Source of the DNA: Variovorax sp. J22G73
GTDB lineage: Bacteria; Pseudomonadota; Gammaproteobacteria; Burkholderiales; Burkholderiaceae_C
Assembly: GCF_030317035.1 (NCBI RefSeq)
Contig: NZ_JASZYK010000002.1
Span: 434,001-498,000 of the forward strand
Direction: 5' to 3'
DNA: 64,000 bases
In this document: one piece after another, positions 58,716 to 64,000 of the stretch
Layout of the letters: each line of letters begins with the position of its first letter
How positions within the stretch are numbered: position 1 is the stretch's first letter
Program-made: the position numbers and the translations under genes
Notes under the pieces: model-generated
Databases searched by the model: none
The model's input: only the letters and a program-made list of their open reading frames with translations
Told to the model about the DNA's origin: nothing

Positions 58716-60851
58716 ATGAAGCAAACCAACCTCTCACCCCTGTCGCCGCTTTCGCTCGCCATCGCGGCGACCCTTCTCGCCGCCAGCTGGAGCGCCCAGG
58801 CGCAACAAGCCGCGCTGCGCGAAGTCACCGTCAACGACGCCGCCGCCGCGCCGCAGGCCGACATCAGCGGCTTCGGCGACGTGCCGCTGCGCGAGCTGCC
58901 GATCTCGGCCACGGTCATCGACAGCAACCAGCTGCGCGCCAGCGGCGCGCGCCGGCTCGCCGACCTCACGCAGTTCGACGCCTCGGTCACCGACGCCTAC
59001 AACTCCGCCGGCTACTGGGACTACCTGACCGTGCGCGGTTTCGTGCTCGACAACCGCTTCAACTACCGGCGCGAAGGCCTGCCGATCAGCGCGGAAACAT
59101 CGATTCCGCTGGACAACAAGGAACGCGTGGAAATACTGCGCGGCACCAGCGGCATCCAGGCCGGCACCAGCGCGCCGGGCGGGCTGGTCAACTACGTCGT
59201 GAAGCGGCCCACCGAGCAGGACCTGCGCACGGTGCGCATCGAGACCACCAGCCGCGGGAGCGTGCTGGGCGCGCTCGACCTGGGCGGGCGCTTCGGCGAG
59301 AACCGTGAGTTCGGCTACCGGCTGAACGTGGCGAGCGAGAACCTGAAGCCGCTCACGCACGACCTGGACGGCAACCGCAACCTGTTCTCGCTGGCGGCCG
59401 ACTGGCGCATCACGCGCGACTCGGTGCTGGAGTTCGAGGTCGAGCAAAGCCGCAAGACGCAGCCGAGCCAGAACGGCTACAGCCTGCTGGGCAACGTGCT
59501 GCCCGCGCCGGTGGACCCGCGCATCAACCTGAACAACCAGCCGTGGTCGCAGCCCTCGGTGTTCAAGGCGCTGACGGGCACCGTGCGCTTCAGCCAGGCA
59601 CTGAACGCCGACTGGCGCTGGTCCGCGCAACTAGGGCAGCAGCGCCTGAAGAGCGACGACCGGCTGGCCTACGCCTTCGGTTGCGGCGCCGAAGGCAACT
59701 ACGACCGCTATTGCTCCGACGGCACCTTCGACGTGTACGACTTTCGCAGCGACAACGAGCGCCGCACGCAAACCGCGGGCAGCCTGAACCTGAAGGGCAA
59801 CGTGACCACGGGCAGCGTGAAGCACGAGCTGGGCTTCGGGCTGCTGCAAAGCCGCGTGCGCAACCGCTTCGAGAACCAGGCCTACAACTACGCGGGCGTC
59901 GGCAACATCTGGGGCACGGCCGTGGTGCCGGCCAACCCCGACGCGACCACGCCGCAGACCAACCGCGACGAGCGCTCGACCGAGCTGTCGGTGCAGGACG
60001 CAATCCGCTGGAACGATCGCTTCACCACCTGGCTGGGCGTGCGCCACACGCGGCTGGACCGCAGCAGCATCGGCAACGACGGCTCGGAGCCGACCGGCTA
60101 CAAGCAAGGCGTGACCACGCCATGGCTGGCGGCCAGCTACGCCGTGCAGCCGGGCCTGCTGGCGTATGCGAGCTGGGGCCAGGGCGTGGAGTCGCAAGTC
60201 GTGCCGAACCGCGCGGACCAGTACGGCAACGCGGGGCAGGCCTTGCCGGCGCTGCGTTCGCGCCAGTGGGAGCTGGGCCTGAAGGGCGGCACGGATGCAT
60301 TGAACTGGCAGCTTGCGTACTTCGACATCTCGCGCCCGACGACCAACATCGACCAGTGCGGCGAGTTCTGCGACGTGCGCAACGACGGCCGCGCGGTGCA
60401 TCGCGGCATCGAAGCGGGCGGGCAATGGAACCAGGGGCCGTGGCGCCTCGGCGGCAGCGTGACGCTGATCGATGCGAAGCGCCGCGACAGCACGGTCAAT
60501 CCGGCGCTGAACGGCCAGTCGCCGACCAACGTGCCCAAGCAGGTGCTGCGCGCGCAGGCTGCGTACCGCGTCGCGGCGGTGCCCGGCCTCGAGGTGGCGG
60601 GACAGCTGTCTTACGAAGGCCGGCGCAACGTGCTGCCCGACGGCTCGGTCACGCTGCCGTCGTGGACGCGCGTCGATGCGGTGCTGCGCTACGACACCAA
60701 GCTGCGCGGCGTGAACACGACGTGGACGCTGGCGGTGGACAACCTGTTCGACCGCCGCTACTGGAAGGAGTCGCCCTACCAGTTCAGCCATGTGTATCTG
60801 TTTCCGGGTGCGCCGCGCACGCTGCGCCTGGGGCTGACCGTGGCGCTGTAG
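58716..60851 (+). CDS. TonB-dependent outer-membrane receptor in the thiamine operon
   Basis: This 711-residue receptor has a signal peptide (cleavage near AQA-QQ, about 30). It has a TonB plug domain (about 40-170: PLRELPISATVIDSNQLRASG, YLTVRGFVLDN, VEILRGTSGIQAGTSAPGGLVNYVVKRP in parts) and a 22-strand-type barrel ending LRLGLTVAL. By sequence it resembles siderophore receptors. It starts only 5 bp after thiE, so it is almost surely cotranscribed with thiOSGE and may carry thiamine, a thiamine precursor or a related compound. This substrate is inferred from context only. Confidence 0.85.
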   Translation: MKQTNLSPLSPLSLAIAATLLAASWSAQAQQAALREVTVNDAAAAPQADISGFGDVPLRELPISATVIDSNQLRASGARRLADLTQFDASVTDAYNSAGYWDYLTVRGFVLDNRFNYRREGLPISAETSIPLDNKERVEILRGTSGIQAGTSAPGGLVNYVVKRPTEQDLRTVRIETTSRGSVLGALDLGGRFGENREFGYRLNVASENLKPLTHDLDGNRNLFSLAADWRITRDSVLEFEVEQSRKTQPSQNGYSLLGNVLPAPVDPRINLNNQPWSQPSVFKALTGTVRFSQALNADWRWSAQLGQQRLKSDDRLAYAFGCGAEGNYDRYCSDGTFDVYDFRSDNERRTQTAGSLNLKGNVTTGSVKHELGFGLLQSRVRNRFENQAYNYAGVGNIWGTAVVPANPDATTPQTNRDERSTELSVQDAIRWNDRFTTWLGVRHTRLDRSSIGNDGSEPTGYKQGVTTPWLAASYAVQPGLLAYASWGQGVESQVVPNRADQYGNAGQALPALRSRQWELGLKGGTDALNWQLAYFDISRPTTNIDQCGEFCDVRNDGRAVHRGIEAGGQWNQGPWRLGGSVTLIDAKRRDSTVNPALNGQSPTNVPKQVLRAQAAYRVAAVPGLEVAGQLSYEGRRNVLPDGSVTLPSWTRVDAVLRYDTKLRGVNTTWTLAVDNLFDRRYWKESPYQFSHVYLFPGAPRTLRLGLTVAL

Positions 60852-60917
60852 TCACGTCGGGCGTCGCAAATTTGTCGCGGCGATGTCGCGTGTTCAAGAA
60901 CGTGCAAAAAATCGCGC

Positions 60918-60923
60918 TATAAT
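60918..60923 (+). promoter_or_regulatory. -10 box (TATAAT) of first tRNA-Asn gene
   Basis: A perfect TATAAT lies 12 bp before the tRNA 5' end, preceded 19 bp upstream by TTCAAG as a weak -35. The same arrangement recurs at the second copy. Confidence 0.7.
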
Positions 60924-60934
60924 CTAAGGCTTGT

Positions 60935-61010
60935 TCCTCGATAGCTCAGTTGGTAGAGCGCCGGACTGTTAATCCGTAGGTCCCTGGTTCGAGCCCAGGT
61001 CGAGGAGCCA
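60935..61010 (+). tRNA. tRNA-Asn (GTT), copy 1
   Basis: This 76-nt gene includes an encoded CCA. The acceptor stem TCCTCGA pairs with TCGAGGA (61000-61006), the D-arm is AGCTCAGTTGGTAGAGC, the anticodon loop is CTGTTAA (GTT, Asn) and the T-arm is CCTGGTTCGAGCCCAGG. It is identical to the copy at 61173-61248. Confidence 0.98.
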
Positions 61011-61036
61011 AAACAAACCACCCCGGTGGTTCCTGA

Positions 61037-61071
61037 ATGCCTCGCCACTCTCAAGGTGGCGAGGCATTTTC
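61037..61071 (+). terminator. Rho-independent terminator after tRNA-Asn copy 1
   Basis: ATGCCTCGCCAC, loop TCTCAAG, GTGGCGAGGCAT gives a 12-bp stem followed by TTTC. A smaller hairpin AACCACCCCGGTGGTT lies just before it. Confidence 0.9.
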
Positions 61072-61155
61072 ATTCAAGTGACAGCACACGAAAAAGTGTG
61101 TGGCGCAAGAATCAAAAAATCGATGCGTCGATTCAAAATCGGCAAATCCATTGCA

Positions 61156-61161
61156 TATAAT
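61156..61161 (+). promoter_or_regulatory. -10 box (TATAAT) of second tRNA-Asn gene
   Basis: TATAAT is 11 bp before the second tRNA, with TTCAAA 18 bp upstream as -35. The surrounding ATAAT-TTAAGGCTTG matches copy 1. Confidence 0.7.
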
Positions 61162-61172
61162 TTAAGGCTTGT

Positions 61173-61248
61173 TCCTCGATAGCTCAGTTGGTAGAGCGCC
61201 GGACTGTTAATCCGTAGGTCCCTGGTTCGAGCCCAGGTCGAGGAGCCA
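61173..61248 (+). tRNA. tRNA-Asn (GTT), copy 2
   Basis: This 76-nt gene is identical to copy 1, with the same CCA end and anticodon GTT. It begins 238 bp after copy 1, which fits a tandem duplication that included promoter and terminator. Confidence 0.98.
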
Positions 61249-61274
61249 AAACAAACCACTTCGGTGGTTCCTGA

Positions 61275-61309
61275 ATGCCTCGCTACTCTCAAGGTAGCGA
61301 GGCATTTCC
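61275..61309 (+). terminator. Rho-independent terminator after tRNA-Asn copy 2
   Basis: ATGCCTCGCTAC, loop TCTCAAG, GTAGCGAGGCAT forms a 12-bp stem followed by TTTCC. It differs from the copy-1 terminator by a compensated base pair (C-G changed to T-A). Confidence 0.88.
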
Positions 61310-61328
61310 TTTTGTGGCGTCGCACCGG

Positions 61329-61646
61329 CTACCGCGGCTGGAACGCGATGAGCCCCATGCCGACGAAGCACACCGCCACGCCCACCGCGTCCCACGCCGT
61401 AGGCCGCATCCCGTCGACCGCCCAGAGCCACGCAATGGCGACGCCGATGTACACGCCGCCATATGCCGCGTACACGCGTCCCGCCGCGGCGTCGTGCAAG
61501 GTCAGCAGCCACGCGAACGCGGCAAGTGCGACAGCCGCGGGCACCAGCAACCAAGCTGAGCGATCCTGCTTCAGCCAGAGATAAGGCAGATAGCAGCCGA
61601 CGATTTCGGCAAGCGCCGTCGCAACATAGAGAAGAAAAGTCCGCAT
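61329..61646 (-). CDS. ynfA: YnfA/UPF0060-family membrane protein
   Basis: This 105-residue protein of four membrane segments belongs to the UPF0060 (YnfA) family, related to small multidrug resistance proteins. It begins [45 protein letters not shown] and [14 protein letters not shown] are typical. It may export cationic compounds, but the substrate is not established. It converges with the tRNA-Asn terminator. Confidence 0.9.
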   Translation of the reverse strand: MRTFLLYVATALAEIVGCYLPYLWLKQDRSAWLLVPAAVALAAFAWLLTLHDAAAGRVYAAYGGVYIGVAIAWLWAVDGMRPTAWDAVGVAVCFVGMGLIAFQPR

Positions 61647-62003
61647 CGCTCGATTGTGCGGGGCCGCGCAACGCTTACCGGCAAGGCACGTGAGGCCATT
61701 GCTTGGCCGCTTCGCACCCACGCACCTACACTGGCTTCGATGTCCCCCTGGTCCACCTCACGCAAGCACCCTGCCCTGTGCGCAACCCTGCCCCTGGCAG
61801 CGGTTCGCCGTGCGGGTGCTGCGGGTGTGGCCATCGCGGCGACCACGGAAGTCTTGCGACGCACCCGCGCACTTTCCTGAGCCCGGCGGTCCGCTACCCT
61901 TCTTTCTGATGCGCGAACCATTGACCGCCGGGCACCCGCCGCGCGGTCGCGACGCCGTCTTGCTTCTTCATGCAACCGGCGACGCATTCATTTGGAGTGC
62001 TTC
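61647..62003. other. Intergenic region with no clear gene
   Basis: This 357-bp divergent gap between ynfA and the rnk-like gene is GC-rich. One short plus-strand frame from 61740 ([16 protein letters not shown]) is possible, but it lacks a convincing ribosome-binding site and I do not call it. GGAG (61992-61997 area) serves the next gene. Confidence 0.4.
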
Positions 62004-62405
62004 ATGCTTGCAACCATTCACGGGGAGCGCACGCTCACCGAACTCGACGTCGTCCGCCTCGAAAAACTGACCGGCCACGCGCCGCCCGCGGCGCTGGCCG
62101 CGTTGCTCGATGCAGCCGACGTGCTGCCATCGCGCGAGGTGCCCGCCGACATCGTCACCATGAACTCGCAGGTCGAGGTCGAAGACCCGGCCACCCGGCA
62201 GCGCCAGAAGATCACACTGTGCTACCCCGGCGACGCGCAACCCGGTGCGGGCTTCGTCTCGGTGCTGTCGCCCGTGGGCATCGGGCTGCTCGGCGTGAAA
62301 AGCGGCGCGCTCGCGCGCTGGGACATGCCCGGCGGCGCGCAAGGCGAGACGCGCGTGGTCGCGGTGTTGTTCCAGCCCGAGGCCAGCGGCGACTACGCGA
62401 CTTGA
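62004..62405 (+). CDS. rnk: GreA/GreB-fold nucleoside diphosphate kinase regulator-like protein
   Basis: This 133-residue protein resembles Rnk, with an N-terminal helical part (HGERTLTELDVVRLEKL) and a C-terminal FKBP-like GreA/B domain (VPADIVTMNSQVEVED, KITLCYPGDAQPGAGFVSVLSPVGIGLLG in parts, ARWDMPGG). Rnk binds RNA polymerase and affects nucleotide levels. The ATG at 62004 follows GGAG by 8 nt; an upstream in-frame TTG at 61992 is less likely. Confidence 0.82.
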   Translation: MLATIHGERTLTELDVVRLEKLTGHAPPAALAALLDAADVLPSREVPADIVTMNSQVEVEDPATRQRQKITLCYPGDAQPGAGFVSVLSPVGIGLLGVKSGALARWDMPGGAQGETRVVAVLFQPEASGDYAT

Positions 62406-62809
62406 CCGTGCACATGTAACGTCCGGCACGCCGCCAGACAGCCGTTTTCCCTCGAGAGCCGGCACCGGCGCGCCCCACTGTTACCTAAATGTTTAAAAAC
62501 GTTTCCTGAGTAATAATCGCCTCGCTCCGCGCACCGCCCCTCGGGCAACCAGCCTGTTCGACCTTGCGGCCGGAGCGATCGAGGACTCGGGTTGCCACCA
62601 CCCACGCGTCCCCGATTCGGACCCTGGGCCGTGCCCGCAGGCACATGACTTTCGGCACTGGCATGCCGAACTCTCGGGTCGTATCGTCGCGCGGTCGCCG
62701 GCGGCGCGTCGAATCGGGAGGTCGTACAGGCCATGGCAATTCCGGCTTCGGTTTTGACAAGTGACGCCCGCCACGGGCGCCGCATTCTTTTCACTTGACA
62801 GACCAGGAC
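62406..62809. other. 404-bp non-coding leader region before the CsgG-domain gene
   Basis: I see no gene here. An AT-rich patch with TGTTTAAAAACGTTTCC and TAATAATC (about 62488-62520) may contain the promoter, which would leave a leader of nearly 300 nt. A CGATTCGGACC/GGTCGTA-type region and TTGACA at 62754 are also present, but no firm boxes can be assigned. Confidence 0.4.
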
Positions 62810-63700
62810 ATGGCTTTTTCCAAACTTTCTCTCGCAAGCGCACTCGCCGGCCTGCTGGCCCTTTCGGGCTGCCAGACCATGGACATGCAAATGGGCAACC
62901 CGTCGGCCAAGACCGTGGCCACGGGCAGTGCCGCCGGCGCCGCCACCTCCGGTGAAAGCAGCCAGCTCGAGCGCTGCGACTCGCCGCTCGGCACGGTGTC
63001 GCTCATCGAGAACCAGAGCGCGGGCTGGTACACCGTGCTCACCGGCGAATACAAGCTGCCGCCCACGGCCAACCTGCTGCGCCTGCTGGTGCAGCAGTCG
63101 AACTGCTTCGTGGTGGTCGAGCGCGGCGCGGCCGGCATGAACGCCATGACGCGCGAGCGCGCGCTGCAGCAGTCGGGCGAAATGCGCGGCGGCAGCAACT
63201 TCGGCCGCGGCCAGATGGTGGCCTCCGACTACGGCCTGTCGCCCGAAATCGTCTTCAGCAACAGCGACGCGGGCGGCCTCGGCGGCGCGCTCGGCGGGCT
63301 GGTCGGCGGCGGCCGCGGCCGTGCCATCGCGCAGCTCGGCGCGAGCATGCAGACCAAGGAAGCCAGCGCGCTGCTGACCCTCATCGACAACCGCTCGGGC
63401 GTGCAGGTGGCGGCCGCCGAAGGCAGCGCATCGAAAACCGACTTCGCGGGCTTCGCCGGCCTGAGCGGCCTGTCGGCCGCCGGTGGCGTGGGCGGCTACA
63501 CGCGCACGCCGCAGGGCAAGGTGATTGCCGCGGCCTTCATGGACGCGTTCAACCAGATGGTTCGCTCGCTGCGCAACTACAAGGCGCAAACCGTGCGCGG
63601 CCAGGGCCTCGGCGGCGGTGGCCGGCTGGGTGTGGACGGCGGTGCGGCGCCGTCGCAAACCTCGGCCCCGGCGGCCAGCACCAACCGCCGTCGCAAGTAA
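62810..63700 (+). CDS. CsgG-domain lipoprotein
   Basis: The 296-residue protein has a lipoprotein signal (MAFSKLSLASALAGLLALSGC, lipidated Cys21). The domain resembles CsgG, with YTVLTGEYKLPPTANLLRLLV (in parts), NCFVVVERGAAG, MVASDYGLSPEIVFS, a Gly-rich loop GGLGGALGGLVGGGRGR and IDNRSGVQVAAAEG. CsgG family members form outer-membrane pores or sense envelope status. No csgA, csgE or csgF genes are visible. The C-terminus is Ser/Ala/Arg-rich. Confidence 0.85.
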   Translation: MAFSKLSLASALAGLLALSGCQTMDMQMGNPSAKTVATGSAAGAATSGESSQLERCDSPLGTVSLIENQSAGWYTVLTGEYKLPPTANLLRLLVQQSNCFVVVERGAAGMNAMTRERALQQSGEMRGGSNFGRGQMVASDYGLSPEIVFSNSDAGGLGGALGGLVGGGRGRAIAQLGASMQTKEASALLTLIDNRSGVQVAAAEGSASKTDFAGFAGLSGLSAAGGVGGYTRTPQGKVIAAAFMDAFNQMVRSLRNYKAQTVRGQGLGGGGRLGVDGGAAPSQTSAPAASTNRRRK

Positions 63701-63752
63701 AAACACAAGCGTCTTCGGTCGCACGACCGGAGGCTTGCCCGTTGCGCACATC

Positions 63753-63784
63753 GCGCCCGTCCAGGCCACTGGACGGGCGCTTTT
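63753..63784 (+). terminator. Rho-independent terminator after the CsgG-domain gene
   Basis: GCGCCCGTCCAG, loop GCCA, CTGGACGGGCGC make a perfect 12-bp stem followed by TTTT. It is 52 bp after the stop codon. Confidence 0.92.
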
Positions 63785-63968
63785 GCTTGGGTGCCGCACT
63801 GCGCGATTCGCGCGCGCAAAGCAAGCCCACCGAAAGCCGTAGACCGCCTCCCCCGTATATAGGATGGGCAGCGCACCGGTCGACACCTACCCTTTGCGCC
63901 TACTTGTCGTCGTTCGCAATTTTGCTGTTCGCACTTTCGCTCTTCGCTCCCTGAGGAATCCCTCCGCC

Positions 63969-64000
63969 ATGCGCCTCGTCTTCACTCCCTGCATGCCCGC
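63969..64000 (+). CDS. Start of an unidentified gene, cut by the window edge
   Basis: An ATG at 63969 is preceded by TGAGGAA at 10-12 nt spacing, and the frame reads MRLVFTPCMP to the edge. Only ten codons are visible, so function cannot be judged. The upstream 180 bp has no other gene. Confidence 0.35.
   Translation, partial: MRLVFTPCMP

Noticed and set aside
57672..60851. Extension of the TonB receptor back into thiE
   Set aside because: The first part is out of frame with ThiE and lacks any signal peptide. The ATG at 58716 is followed by a clear signal sequence.
60935..61248. tRNA-Asn pair as an integration (att) site
   Set aside because: No integrase or island is next to it, and the repeat is explained by tandem duplication of gene, promoter and terminator.
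61740..61880. Small plus-strand frame between ynfA and the rnk-like gene
   Set aside because: No ribosome-binding site, no recognisable motif, and composition like other chance frames.

Overview
The window is one contiguous piece of a high-GC betaproteobacterial chromosome, most like Variovorax or another member of the Comamonadaceae. The reasons are the strong G/C third-position bias, a Bug/TctC-type solute receptor, an MxKDx pentapeptide-repeat protein, a cysI-DUF934-cysH-cysD-cysN gene order, and overall protein resemblance. Species is an inference. I see no integrase, transposase, phage gene, plasmid gene or CRISPR array. Coding density is high, with many TGATG and ATGA stop/start overlaps.

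Layout. 1-7132 (minus): sulfur-starvation genes, namely a periplasmic sulfate-binding protein and the FMN reductase SsuE, then an ssu aliphatic-sulfonate operon with three SsuA-like receptors, the monooxygenase SsuD, permease and ATPase. 7281-12754: yggX, mnmC, a monooxygenase-fold protein, a transglutaminase-like protein and an alpha/beta-hydrolase lipoprotein. 12788-17772: a two-component system facing a b-type cytochrome, a Tat-exported molybdopterin oxidoreductase, a methionine-rich MxKDx protein and exported MsrA. I read this as a periplasmic methionine-sulfoxide repair or oxidant-sink island. 17807-25887: CoA-transferase, class I aldolase, FAD oxidoreductase, LysR, aldo/keto reductase, GNAT, and a divergent MerR/methyltransferase pair. 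26253-35818: RpiR regulator, isoaspartyl peptidase, Gsi-type peptide ABC transporter, DmpA-like and DppA-like peptidases. This looks like a peptide/isopeptide uptake and hydrolysis locus. 35868-37511: chemoreceptor with a sigma-28-type promoter. 37967-44549: assimilatory sulfate reduction (cysI, DUF934, cysH, cysD, cysN), then a 7Fe ferredoxin and ferredoxin-NADP reductase.

44556-51072: aminotransferase/TetR pair, then LysR facing a TctC-type receptor, a Rieske oxygenase and its reductase. 51046-52959: membrane-bound class III nucleotide cyclase. 53165-60851: thiamine region with a TPP riboswitch, CytX, ThiD (opposite strand), ThiO, ThiS, ThiG, ThiE and a TonB-dependent receptor placed 5 bp after thiE. 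60918-61309: two tandem tRNA-Asn genes, each with promoter and terminator. 61329-64000: ynfA, an rnk-like gene, a CsgG-domain lipoprotein and the first codons of another gene.

The sulfur genes form one theme. Sulfate and sulfonates are captured by the left block, and sulfate is activated and reduced by the cys block. Both upstream regions carry repeated ATAAGC/ATAAGGC-like half-sites that could bind a CysB-type regulator encoded elsewhere.
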